From Bacteroidia bacterium (GTDB lineage Bacteria > Bacteroidota > Bacteroidia > SXHM01): 64,000 nt of DNA. The position numbers and the translations under genes were made by a program. The stretch covers positions 595,086-659,085 of the forward strand of contig JAJVIC010000002.1 in NCBI GenBank assembly GCA_022072225.1, given 5' to 3'. Under the pieces are notes generated by a model. The model saw only the letters and a program-made list of their open reading frames with translations. It had not been told where the DNA came from and ran no database searches. Positions within the stretch are counted from its first letter, which is position 1; every line of letters starts with the position of its first letter. Positions 1 through 7,106 of the stretch are shown piece by piece.

Positions 1-240
1 TTGTTGAAAGTTGAAAGAACATTGCTGTATCTTTTGCTGCTCATTATCTAACTGGTAAATTGTTGTTTCGTCTTTGCAGCAATCTTTCTTCATCTTCTTG
101 TTGCCGCAACCGCATTTCCCTTTTTCATTAAAAAAAGAAACGGAAGCAATTTTGCCTCCGCAATAATGCACGGTTACCGAAAACCCTATTGAGGGTATCA
201 GGTAAAGGAACATTATAAATATGATAGATATGCGTTTCAT
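1..240 (-). CDS. HYC_CC_PP-family exported protein (3' end outside window)
   Basis: Reading leftwards from the ATG at 240, 80 codons are open and run off the window, so the C-terminus is missing. Residues 1-22 form a signal peptide (MKRISIIFIMFLYLIPSIGF), followed by the VTVHYCGGKIASVS motif and then a Cys/Lys-rich stretch with CGC and KDCC. This HYC...CC arrangement is the signature of the small exported HYC_CC_PP proteins of Bacteroidota, often found near metal-related genes. The function of the family is not established. The Cys/His content suggests metal binding, but that is inference. Confidence 0.7.
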   Translation of the reverse strand, partial: MKRISIIFIMFLYLIPSIGFSVTVHYCGGKIASVSFFNEKGKCGCGNKKMKKDCCKDETTIYQLDNEQQKIQQCSFNFQQ

Positions 241-318
241 TTTTATAGTGGAACAAAGATAGGATTGTTTTAATCATATTAAGTTTCTTCTTTCTGGTTT
301 TTATTTGTTTGCAAGCAC

Positions 319-1584
319 TTAAACAATTTCCTTCCTTTCATTATCAGCATTCTTCTTTTTATTTAATTTCACCTCCAGTCCATCAATATCCTTACTCATT
401 CTTTCAGGAGTAGTTTGATAATAAATCTGTGTCGTTTTTAAATCTCTGTGCCCCATCATTTTTGCAGCAGTGTCAATGGGAACTCCGTTGTTAGCACAAA
501 TAGTAGTGGCAAATGTATGGCGGGCTTTATGACTCGAAATCATTTTGTTGATTCCAACGAAACTAAAAATCGTTTTTAGATTTCTGTTATGAGCTTGATT
601 TGTTATTGAGGGGAAAATGCGCCCTGAATCAGGTTTGGGTGAAAAATTCTTGTAATCGGATATTATTTGTTCTGCCTTATCCAAAACAGGTATCAAAGAA
701 TCCACATTAGATTTTTTCCTTTTTATGTATATCCATTTTCGTTTATCCATCCTTAATGTAATGTCATTGGTAGTTAAATCCATTAAATCACAAAATGCCA
801 ATCCTGTATAACAGCTAAACAAAAATATATCACGGGAAAAACCTAATCCCTGTTTGGGTAATTCCAACGCTTCAATCTTTTTCATTTCTTCTTCCGTCAA
901 ATAAACCTTTTCCTTCTGAATAGGCTTCTCCTTAATTTGGAGAAATGGGTTCTTATCAATCCACTCATGCATAATTGCATAGCTTATTATCCTTTTGATA
1001 CGTTGAAAATGTTTTATGTATCCGTTTTGATGGCAGGGACGTTTTTGGATTCTTGTGGTTAGAAAAAGTTTGAAATCTAAAATGAAACCTGCTTTAATTT
1101 GTTTTATGTCTATATCACTTTTTCCAAATTTGTTTTTTACAAATTCTTCCAAGAGTTTTACAGTTGAGTAATAGTTTTTTACTGTTCCTTGTGCGTAGGT
1201 TTTTCCAATTTCATTTTCTACAAAGGCTAAACAAGATTTAGCAATTTCGATTAGCCCTGTTATTTGTTCTTTATTACCAAGATATTCGGATTTAATGTTG
1301 TAAGCGGAAATTAGTTTCCCTTCATTGCACATCCTTGTGTAAATGTCATTCAGCTTATTTTTTTCTTTCAGCAGATATGTATTTATCGTTTCTATTTCCC
1401 TTCCATTTCCTTTGACCTTTCCTTTTTCAGAGTTCCACAATTCGGGTTCAATGTTTTGCTTTATTGAAATTTCGGCTCGCTCACCGTTTATGGTTATTCT
1501 GCACCATAGAGGGCATTTACCCTCAAAATTGGGTTTGGATTTATTCATCCAAAATATTATAGAGAATGTTTGATTTGATTTCAT
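319..1584 (-). CDS. Tyrosine recombinase / site-specific integrase (Bacteroidota type)
   Basis: 421 aa, normal length for the family. Residues ~5-90 match the N-terminal arm-binding domain, ~110-215 the SAM-like core-binding domain and ~230-400 the catalytic domain. Catalytic residues visible are HKAR (H352, R355), H379 in MMGH, and Tyr at 388/389 in QIYYQ. The first catalytic Arg, expected in the TGLR motif, is Ala263 (TGLAFCDL). The CTnDOT integrase IntDOT likewise lacks this Arg. The gene sits outside the tRNA-Pro island, directly left of its left repeat, and is transcribed away from it. The gap behind its start codon carries direct repeats that could be arm sites. It may belong to a second, older or tandem element whose left end is not visible. 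Confidence 0.88.
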   Translation of the reverse strand: MKSNQTFSIIFWMNKSKPNFEGKCPLWCRITINGERAEISIKQNIEPELWNSEKGKVKGNGREIETINTYLLKEKNKLNDIYTRMCNEGKLISAYNIKSEYLGNKEQITGLIEIAKSCLAFVENEIGKTYAQGTVKNYYSTVKLLEEFVKNKFGKSDIDIKQIKAGFILDFKLFLTTRIQKRPCHQNGYIKHFQRIKRIISYAIMHEWIDKNPFLQIKEKPIQKEKVYLTEEEMKKIEALELPKQGLGFSRDIFLFSCYTGLAFCDLMDLTTNDITLRMDKRKWIYIKRKKSNVDSLIPVLDKAEQIISDYKNFSPKPDSGRIFPSITNQAHNRNLKTIFSFVGINKMISSHKARHTFATTICANNGVPIDTAAKMMGHRDLKTTQIYYQTTPERMSKDIDGLEVKLNKKKNADNERKEIV

Positions 1585-2022
1585 GTGAAAAAATTTTTAC
1601 AAAGTTGTTTTGATGTCATGTAATAGGCAATATCCTACGAATACGATTTGACTAAAAAGTAGTCGTTATTAGCATCTTCACTACACAAATCCAGTTGGGT
1701 ATTTAGTCTGAAAAAATGTAACATGTTGATTAGGTAACCGAATAGGTATAGTAGGTAGTCTTGAAACCCTCGGAAAATCTACTGAAATGGTTGTTTTTTC
1801 AGGTAACCGAATAGGTAACCGAGTAGGGAATCGAAAGAGTAATAAAACTAAGTGCGGAAAAAATATTGAAAATTGTGAACGTCCTGTAAAATCAAAGGAT
1901 GTAGAAGGTAACCGAATAGGTAACCGAGTGATTTGATAGAATTTGGTATAGAATGGTGGTATTTTTTGTAACCACCCCCTGAATCCGTGTAGATTCAGGG
2001 GAAATGGTAAAAAATGGCTACA
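1585..2022. other. Non-coding spacer with repeats and a hairpin
   Basis: No credible gene. It holds the direct repeats at 1733-1929 and a perfect 10-bp inverted repeat (1976-1985 with 1992-2001, loop CGTGTA, arm CCCCTGAATC). An open frame on the minus strand runs through the repeats and the tRNA remnant. Its composition (repeated RLPIRLP) comes from the DNA repeats and it is not a believable protein. Confidence 0.6.
1733..1929. repeat. Direct repeats built on GGTAACCGAATAGG
   Basis: A 23-bp sequence occurs identically at 1802-1824 and 1907-1929. A shorter copy (GGTAACCGAATAGGTA) lies at 1733-1748. Each long copy is itself two GGTAACCGA half-units 12-14 bp apart. They lie ~150-345 bp upstream of the integrase that starts at 1584, a typical place for arm-type integrase binding sites. 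That role is inferred. Confidence 0.8.
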
Positions 2023-2073
2023 AACCAGTCGGGGTGGCGGGATTTGAACCCACGACCACTTGCACCCCATGCA
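2023..2073. repeat. Left attachment repeat (tRNA-Pro 3' remnant)
   Basis: 51 bp identical to 28140-28190. It contains the last ~45 nt of tRNA-Pro (from the 5' side of the anticodon stem to the discriminator base) plus 6 nt of 3' flank. The 5' half of the tRNA is absent here: after 2073 the sequence turns into island DNA. This is the expected footprint of tyrosine-recombinase integration near a tRNA anticodon loop. Confidence 0.93.
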
Positions 2074-2187
2074 CAATGTTGGTTTCTTTCATTTTTAATT
2101 ATTTGTAATTAAACATGCTGAAAATCAGTTTTATACATACTTTCGTATTTGTCATAGGTTGTCGTTGATTATCTATTTTTATTACAT

Positions 2188-2209
2188 TTGTTTTATTAAT
2201 GTTTTATTA
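2188..2209. repeat. Left copy of 22-bp subterminal repeat (candidate integrase arm site)
   Basis: Two TGTTTTATTA decamers in tandem separated by one base. An identical 22-bp sequence lies at 28070-28091, just inside the other end of the island. The left copy is 114 bp inside the attachment repeat and directly upstream of the integrase start. Direct subterminal repeats at both ends fit arm-type binding sites of the island integrase (inference). Confidence 0.75.
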
Positions 2210-2221
2210 AAATAACAATGT

Positions 2222-3445
2222 ATGTATTCAATAAAGGTCATTTTATTTAAGCATAACAAATTAAAAAACGGTGAGCATCCTATCTATCTAAGAATTATCA
2301 AAGATAGGAAAGTTAGATACATGAAAATTGGAAGAAGTTGTCCTGTAAGTTTATGGGATGAGAAAAACAATCTCCCAAAGAAGAAGCATCCTTTTTATAA
2401 AGAGTTACTTGTTGTGATTGGGGATAAAAAATCAGAAGCTGAAAGACTTTATTATCATCTTGAGATTGATGATAAGAATTATTCTGCGGAACAGGTAAAA
2501 ACAAAGTTGAGGAAAGGGTTCAGCCAAAATATCTCAGTTCTTAAATATTTTGAGGAAGTAATAACAAGGCTGGAAAATGCAGAACGGTTAGGATATGCAG
2601 ATGTTTTTAAATCAACCCGGAACAACCTAAAGAAGTTTATTGGTGAAAAAGATATTACCTTTTCTGATGTTACTGATTCCTTCATTAGAAAATTTGAGGA
2701 GGATTTGTATAGCAGAGAAGTTGTGCCTAATTCAGTTTTTGTTTATTTAAGGACTTTCAAAACCTTATTAAATTATGCAAAAAAAGATGAAATAATCCTG
2801 GAAAATTTTAACCCGTTTAAGGACTTTAGTTTTGCAAAATTTAGAAGAATAAAGACAAGAAAAAGAGCAATTGAAAAAGATATGATTGGGAAGATTGAGA
2901 AATTAGAATTTGAACCCAATTCAAAATTGTTCCATAGTAAGAATTATTTCCTTTTTAGTTTTTACAATAGGGGGATAAATTTTGTTGATATGGCACACTT
3001 AAAGTGGCAGAATATTGAAAATGGTATTCTTAGGTATAAGCGCAAAAAAACGGATGAAGAATTTGTAATAGGAATTTTAAAACCTGCATTAGAAATACTT
3101 CAATTTTATAAGAAAAATTATTTTTCCTCAGTGGATGATTACATTTTTCCAATTCTTAATAATAATCACAAGACTGCTCTGAGCATTTACAACCGTATTC
3201 ATAAAGTAAATAGACAGGTAAACTCAGATTTAAAAGCAATTGCAAAAACTACCGGAATTGACGGAGGATTGACTACTTACACAGCCCGACACAGCTATGC
3301 GACAATTTTGAAGAAAAGCGGAATTTCTACTGCTATTATCAGTGAAGCACTTGGGCACGAAAGCGAAAAAACTACACAGATTTATCTCGATAGCTTTGGT
3401 AGTGAAATTCTAAATGAAGCATCAAAAGCAATACTTACAACATGA
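2222..3445 (+). CDS. Island integrase (tyrosine recombinase, phage-integrase SAM-like family)
   Basis: 407 aa. An N-terminal arm-binding-like region (~1-95) is followed by a SAM-like core-binding domain (~100-205) and a catalytic domain (~215-400). Visible active-site residues are R250 (NRGINFVDM), R356 in YTARHSYAT (the HxxR histidine is Tyr353, as is common in this Bacteroidota subfamily), H379 (ALGH) and nucleophile Tyr388 (QIYLDSF). It lies 148 bp inside the left tRNA repeat and reads inward, the usual position for an island integrase. It overlaps the next gene by 4 bp (ATGA), indicating coupled translation. Assignment as the enzyme that integrates and excises this island is strong by position. 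Confidence 0.93.
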   Translation: MYSIKVILFKHNKLKNGEHPIYLRIIKDRKVRYMKIGRSCPVSLWDEKNNLPKKKHPFYKELLVVIGDKKSEAERLYYHLEIDDKNYSAEQVKTKLRKGFSQNISVLKYFEEVITRLENAERLGYADVFKSTRNNLKKFIGEKDITFSDVTDSFIRKFEEDLYSREVVPNSVFVYLRTFKTLLNYAKKDEIILENFNPFKDFSFAKFRRIKTRKRAIEKDMIGKIEKLEFEPNSKLFHSKNYFLFSFYNRGINFVDMAHLKWQNIENGILRYKRKKTDEEFVIGILKPALEILQFYKKNYFSSVDDYIFPILNNNHKTALSIYNRIHKVNRQVNSDLKAIAKTTGIDGGLTTYTARHSYATILKKSGISTAIISEALGHESEKTTQIYLDSFGSEILNEASKAILTT

Positions 3446-4377
3446 GCATAATTAGCGATACTGAATACAAAAAGCGTTTTAAAACTGGAATCAAAAACCT
3501 AATAAAAGGGGTAACTAACGAATTGAAGATTAAGAGTAGAGATTCAATAACTGCTAAATTGATAGCTTTTAATCATAATACTCTGAGACATTCTGAGTCT
3601 TTAATGAAATTTAAGGATGCTAATAATGTTGAGCAATTTGACCAATTCATTGACAAGTTGATAAAAGAGTTTCAGTTCAGAGAAAAATATTTCGCTCCTG
3701 ACCATTGTAAAAACTTTTTTGAAGGAAGTATTGACAAGATAAAAAATGAATTTGTTGACAGGAGAGATTTACACTACAATAAAGATTTAGTCAAAGCGGA
3801 CAGTGAAACTTTGTTTTTATTACTAATTGAAATCCTTTCTTACCGACAGTTGCATAGGAGTATGGAAGGTACAAACCATTTGAAATCTATAACCATAAAA
3901 GAGCTAAGGAATTTGATATTTAAGAATCTTGTTTATGACAATAATGAGCCTGTTTTCAAACCTAAACATCAGAAAATGGATGGTGTTGATGGAGAATATG
4001 AAATTCCTATTCCCTTTAAACTAAAGAAGAAAAATATTAAAAATAATTTAGCTAAGGAATTATCTATCAAGTTGCCTTCTGTAAAAAGAGACGCTGAGGA
4101 TAAAATCACTTCTTTAAATTTGAACCAGACCGCATGGTTGGTAAAATGTCTGATGAAGGAAAAAATTGTATTAAACTCAAAAAATTATCAGCCGAAAACT
4201 GAAATTTCAAAGGCAATTCAAGTTTTAACAGGATACGGTAGTGAGAAAATAAGACAGATTTTAAGTAGCAATACAGGAGAAATAACTTCAAAGGACTTAA
4301 ATGAGCTTAAAGCTAAAATAAAAAATTTGCTTACAACACTTGATACCATTGCAAAGGATAAGGTTACAGCTAAATAA
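3442..4377 (+). CDS. Hypothetical island protein, translationally coupled to the integrase
   Basis: 311 aa, overlapping the integrase stop by 4 bp. No family is recognised with confidence. The protein is Lys/Glu-rich, soluble and predicted mostly helical, with no signal peptide. The C-terminal third (~215-300: LNQTAWLVKCLMKEK...TGYGSEKIRQIL) looks like a compact helical domain of the kind seen in accessory proteins of Bacteroidota mobile elements, and could be DNA-binding. Coupling to the integrase suggests a role in recombination or its control. That is inference. Confidence 0.75.
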   Translation: MSIISDTEYKKRFKTGIKNLIKGVTNELKIKSRDSITAKLIAFNHNTLRHSESLMKFKDANNVEQFDQFIDKLIKEFQFREKYFAPDHCKNFFEGSIDKIKNEFVDRRDLHYNKDLVKADSETLFLLLIEILSYRQLHRSMEGTNHLKSITIKELRNLIFKNLVYDNNEPVFKPKHQKMDGVDGEYEIPIPFKLKKKNIKNNLAKELSIKLPSVKRDAEDKITSLNLNQTAWLVKCLMKEKIVLNSKNYQPKTEISKAIQVLTGYGSEKIRQILSSNTGEITSKDLNELKAKIKNLLTTLDTIAKDKVTAK

Positions 4378-4436
4378 TTCGGGTTACAAGTAACTCTTCG
4401 ATTCTTACAATTCTGCACATTTTCGAGATGTTTTAA

Positions 4437-4760
4437 ATGACATCCTCAATGACAGAATTAATTATCACATCCAAAGAAGACCTCCAGCTTTTAATACAAG
4501 CCTCAGTCAAAAAAGCGTTTGAAGAGTATAAACATCATTCTGAACCGGATGACGCCTTTTTGAATGCCCAAGAAGCGGCTGATTTCATCAAACGCTCAAT
4601 AAACAGCCTTTATCGCTATACATCAAACGGGCAAATTCCTTTTATTAAAAGAAATGGAAAAAATTTGACATTCCGAAAATCAGAGTTGAAAAAATGGCTT
4701 TTGGAAGGAAAGCAAAAGTCAATTGCTGAAATCGAGCAGGAACTTGGTAGAAAATCTTAA
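4437..4760 (+). CDS. Helix-turn-helix excisionase-like protein
   Basis: 107 aa. Residues ~40-90 fit the MerR/excisionase-type winged HTH (FLNAQEAADFIKRSINSLYRYTSNGQIPFIKRNG), where a DNA-recognition helix is followed by a wing and a K-rich segment (FRKSELKKWL). Proteins of this kind bind att-site DNA as recombination directionality factors, or regulate mobile-element genes. The position between integrase and replication genes fits. The ATG at 4449 is an alternative start. The first ~35 residues form an acidic, probably helical extension. Confidence 0.8.
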   Translation: MTSSMTELIITSKEDLQLLIQASVKKAFEEYKHHSEPDDAFLNAQEAADFIKRSINSLYRYTSNGQIPFIKRNGKNLTFRKSELKKWLLEGKQKSIAEIEQELGRKS

Positions 4761-4771
4761 ACATTAAAAAT

Positions 4772-5524
4772 ATGAAAGCAAAACCATTGGCAAATTATGT
4801 AATACATTTAAATAATGTAGCAATTAAAATATTGAATGAGCCATCACTGAGGGCAATCGACATCAGTATTTATTACGCTTTATTCCACTATTGGAATTTA
4901 GCTCGATTTAAAAATCCTATTTCAATAGCCCGGCATGAGATTATGAAACTTGCCAAAGTAGGAGCAACGGCATCTTATAGTAAATCTTTATGGAGATTAA
5001 CAGATTTAGGATTTATCAGCTATTTACCATCGAACAATCCCATAAAAGGCAGTCAGGTATTTGTTATTCCTCTTGATAAAGTGAGCATAGTCGAGAACAA
5101 GTTGAGTTCAGGTGATGAACTATCTAATGAAATGGTTGTAGCACCTTCTAAAACAATAGAAACAAGTATTAAAACATCTGAAACTTATGAAAGAGGAGAT
5201 GCTCTTTCAATTACTAACAGTAATAATTTACTGGTTGATGGAAAAGAAAATGTTGCGGAGAAAAGAAAAAATGTGGTAGGCGATTTTGAAATTCCATCGG
5301 AGACGGAGATTAAGTCATTTTTCACGGAGAATAAATCAACTAATTCAGAGGGGCAACTATTCTTTTTACATTATCAATCGAATGGCTGGATGATTGGTAA
5401 AACCCGGATGAATAATTGGAAAGCCAGCGCCTTAAAATGGATTTTAACTACCCCATCAAAGGAAACAAAAGTCAATTTAAACCTTGAAAACAATAGAAGC
5501 AAAGACTATGATAAACCATTTTAA
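4772..5524 (+). CDS. Replication-initiator / DnaD-DnaT-like protein
   Basis: 250 aa, beginning 11 bp after the HTH gene. Residues 1-110 have the shape of a winged-helix domain (ISIARHEIMKLAKVGATASYSKSLWRLTDLGFISYLP), like initiators and phage O-type proteins. A low-complexity linker (~115-175) leads to a C-terminal segment (~180-230: EIKSFFTENKS...GWMIGKTRMNNWKASALKWI) that resembles the DNA-binding tail of DnaD/DnaT-like replisome organisers. The next gene is a DnaC-like ATPase, so together they look like a helicase-recruitment module. Family assignment is by pattern and context only. Confidence 0.6.
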   Translation: MKAKPLANYVIHLNNVAIKILNEPSLRAIDISIYYALFHYWNLARFKNPISIARHEIMKLAKVGATASYSKSLWRLTDLGFISYLPSNNPIKGSQVFVIPLDKVSIVENKLSSGDELSNEMVVAPSKTIETSIKTSETYERGDALSITNSNNLLVDGKENVAEKRKNVVGDFEIPSETEIKSFFTENKSTNSEGQLFFLHYQSNGWMIGKTRMNNWKASALKWILTTPSKETKVNLNLENNRSKDYDKPF

Positions 5525-6119
5525 AAGTATTTACCAATGCTTGTTAGCTGCTGGCAAGAAAAAACATGGCGAACAATTTCAATTTGATGAAATTGATATG
5601 CCTGTAGTGGAAAAAGTGGTATTCTATATTCTGCGCGATGAACCGAAATGCAAAGAACTGGGGATAGTATTAGAAAAAGGAATCCTATTAACTGGACCCG
5701 TGGGCTGTGGTAAGACATCCCTATTCAAGATTATAAAAGCGGTGAATGCAATTCCAATTCAAATATTCCCTGCACAGGAAATTGCAAGGGAATTTGCAGC
5801 ACAAGGATTTAAAACCATAGATAAGTATGGCAAGCTGAAGTATAGTAAAGGCAATAATTGGATTTATAATCAAATTTGCATTGATGACATTGGCTCTGAG
5901 GGAAATATATCATATTATAAAGATAGCTGTAATGTCATTGAAGAAGTATTAATAACCCGGTATGACCAATTTATTGACCACAATGTAAAGACCTTTGGGA
6001 CATCAAATTTCAATGCAGATGAAATTGAAGAGAGGTATGGATTAAGGGTTCGTTCAAGATGCAAAGAAATGTTTAACCTGATAGCTTTTGACAAGGATTC
6101 AAGAAATAAAAGAGTATAG
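5508..6119 (+). CDS. DnaC/IstB-like AAA+ ATPase (helicase loader-like)
   Basis: About 203 aa from the ATG at 5508, which overlaps the upstream gene by 17 bp. An in-frame TTG at 5484 is possible but less likely. Walker A is GILLTGPVGCGKTSL (~54-66), Walker B is ICIDDIGSE (~122-130), and a sensor-like GTSNF with an arginine-rich RYGLRVRSRC segment follows. This arrangement is typical of DnaC/IstB-like ATPases that load the replicative helicase. Next to the initiator-like gene it probably serves island replication after excision (inference). Confidence 0.82.
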   Translation: MINHFKSIYQCLLAAGKKKHGEQFQFDEIDMPVVEKVVFYILRDEPKCKELGIVLEKGILLTGPVGCGKTSLFKIIKAVNAIPIQIFPAQEIAREFAAQGFKTIDKYGKLKYSKGNNWIYNQICIDDIGSEGNISYYKDSCNVIEEVLITRYDQFIDHNVKTFGTSNFNADEIEERYGLRVRSRCKEMFNLIAFDKDSRNKRV

Positions 6120-6190
6120 GTTTAATCGTGATAAAATAGTGATAATAAATTAGTAATAAACAGGTGAAAAATCAGTAAAATCAAAGTAAT

Positions 6191-6652
6191 ATGGAACTCG
6201 AAAACAAATCAAAACAGACCGAAGCTACATCTATAACATTTAAGTTAGCTCCCGATGAAAGGCAGAAAATACTTGATGCTGCCGAATTTTTAGATGTTAA
6301 CCTATCTGAATACTGCCGGATTAAGTGTCTTGCAGATGAAAAAACAGTTTTTGACCAAGCAATTAAGTCAGCCGAACTGGAAAAGGAAAATAAAGTCTTA
6401 AAAGTGAAACTCGCTTATTACAAAGAATCGGAGCGTGACCCTAATAGTGTTGTTCTTCAGTTAACTTCTGAGCAAAAGGAAATTCTTGAGAAATTATATA
6501 GCGATAAAATTAATTGGGGAGATAGAACAATGGATCAGAAAATATTGGTTTCATTAAGAATATTTTTCACCAGTCCTCAGAATTGGGAAGGATTGTTTAA
6601 AGAATATTCTGATGGTGTTACAATAGAGGAAATTGAAGAACACTTTGATTAG
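6191..6652 (+). CDS. Ribbon-helix-helix mobilisation-type protein (MobC-like)
   Basis: 153 aa. Residues ~14-50 (ITFKLAPDERQKILDAAEF...LSEYCRIKCL) match the ribbon-helix-helix fold of MobC/NikA-type relaxosome proteins and related regulators. A coiled-coil (~60-80) and a helical tail follow. No relaxase gene follows it, which is odd for a true MobC. It may be a remnant of a mobilisation module, an accessory protein acting with a helper relaxase, or simply a regulator. It is the last gene before the first hairpin array. Confidence 0.6.
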   Translation: MELENKSKQTEATSITFKLAPDERQKILDAAEFLDVNLSEYCRIKCLADEKTVFDQAIKSAELEKENKVLKVKLAYYKESERDPNSVVLQLTSEQKEILEKLYSDKINWGDRTMDQKILVSLRIFFTSPQNWEGLFKEYSDGVTIEEIEEHFD

Positions 6653-6666
6653 TGCAAAAAGAGAAA

Positions 6667-6727
6667 GGTCGGCTAACATAAGACTGACACAACTTTCGTT
6701 GCCGCTGCTTATAGCTGCTAACCGACC
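6667..6727 (-). ncRNA. Hairpin A1 (putative small RNA, minus strand)
   Basis: Stem GGTCGG/CCGACC (6667-6672 with 6722-6727) encloses ATAAG/CTTAT and a CAAC-TTTC-GTTG hairpin. On the minus strand a -7 box TAAGTTTG (complement of 6738-6745) ends 10 nt before the 6-bp stem, whose pairing can extend outwards to ~6730. Hairpin B1 at 25330-25402 has the same position, a similar box, and shared CTAACAT and GCTAACC words. No coding capacity. Confidence 0.4.
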
Positions 6728-6754
6728 CTTCAGATTACAAACTTAATAGAAATA

Positions 6755-6821
6755 GAAATCCCTTGTTGAATTACGGGCAAGAATTGTTTTCACAATTGTC
6801 CCAATCTCAACAAGGGATTTC
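6755..6821 (-). ncRNA. Hairpin A2 (putative small RNA, minus strand)
   Basis: A 15-bp perfect stem (6755-6769 with 6807-6821; core CCCTTGTTGA) encloses a second GGG...CCC and AATTG/CAATT stem. A minus-strand -7 box TACTTTTG (complement of 6828-6835) ends 6 nt before the stem. B2 at 25427-25495 shares the CCCTTGTTG / CAACAA-GG base but has a different interior. Confidence 0.45.
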
Positions 6822-6860
6822 AGTTTACAAAAGTAAAATAAAATTTGTAACTTCGTTGCG

Positions 6861-6930
6861 GAAAGGCTTTGGTTTCGTATCGGAAGAGTCAAGTTTTACT
6901 TGATTTCAGTCCTGAAACCAAAGTTCTTTT
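6861..6930 (+). ncRNA. Hairpin A3 with terminator-like tail
   Basis: Stem CTTTGGTTTC/GAAACCAAAG (6867-6876 with 6914-6923), inner stem TCAAGT-TTT-ACTTGA (6889-6903), followed by TTCTTTTTAT. It begins CGGAAAGGCT, like hairpin B4 (CGGAAAAGCT). A near-consensus box TAAAATTTG lies at 6839-6847. It could be a small RNA or a terminator of upstream transcription. Confidence 0.4.
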
Positions 6931-6933
6931 TAT

Positions 6934-6988
6934 AAGGTTATTCGGGGGCATCAGCTCAGGAGCGTTTGGCTCCAATCCGAATAACCTT
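6934..6988. ncRNA. Hairpin A4 with T-run
   Basis: A 12-bp perfect stem (AAGGTTATTCGG 6934-6945 with 6977-6988) encloses GGAGC/GCTCC (6959-6963 with 6969-6973). It is followed on the plus strand by seven T. It is terminator-like, but the outer stem and internal loop are larger than a usual intrinsic terminator. No box at the proper distance is seen. Confidence 0.4.
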
Positions 6989-6996
6989 AATTTTTT

Positions 6997-7074
6997 TATC
7001 TTTGTCCTGTCCGCATTTAGATTTGGCTGCCTGGAATTGAACCGGGAGTCATTAATTTAAGTGCGGATTTTTTT
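6997..7074 (+). ncRNA. Hairpin A5: putative ~65-nt small RNA with own -7 box
   Basis: The -7 box TATCTTTG (6997-7004) is followed after 5 nt by a 10-bp stem (7010-7019 with 7058-7067, one G-U pair). Inside is CCTGG/CCGGG around AATTGAA, and a seven-T run (7068-7074) follows. Transcription would start at the stem base and end at the T-run, giving a compact RNA. No -33 TTTG is present at the usual spacing. Confidence 0.45.
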
Positions 7075-7075
7075 A

Positions 7076-7100
7076 TTAAAGTGGACACTATCCACTTTAA
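7076..7100. terminator. Hairpin at the end of the hsd operon
   Basis: Perfect 10-bp inverted repeat TTAAAGTGGA / TCCACTTTAA (7076-7085 with 7091-7100), loop CACTA. It lies just downstream of the hsdR stop (7107) in the direction of that operon, so it probably ends the minus-strand transcript. On the plus strand it follows hairpin A5. Confidence 0.55.
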
Positions 7101-7106
7101 TAATAT

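Noticed and set aside
1681-2076. 131-codon open frame on the minus strand ending in the tRNA remnant
   Set aside because: It runs through the direct repeats and tRNA DNA, has repeat-driven composition and no sensible start context.
6869-7060. 63-codon frame across hairpins A3-A5
   Set aside because: It crosses three stable hairpins and a T-run, with no similarity to a real protein.
7010-7067. Hairpin A5 as a tRNA fragment on the minus strand
   Set aside because: GGTTCAATTCC resembles a T-arm, but the T-stem has a mismatch and no matching acceptor or anticodon arm is present. Probably chance.
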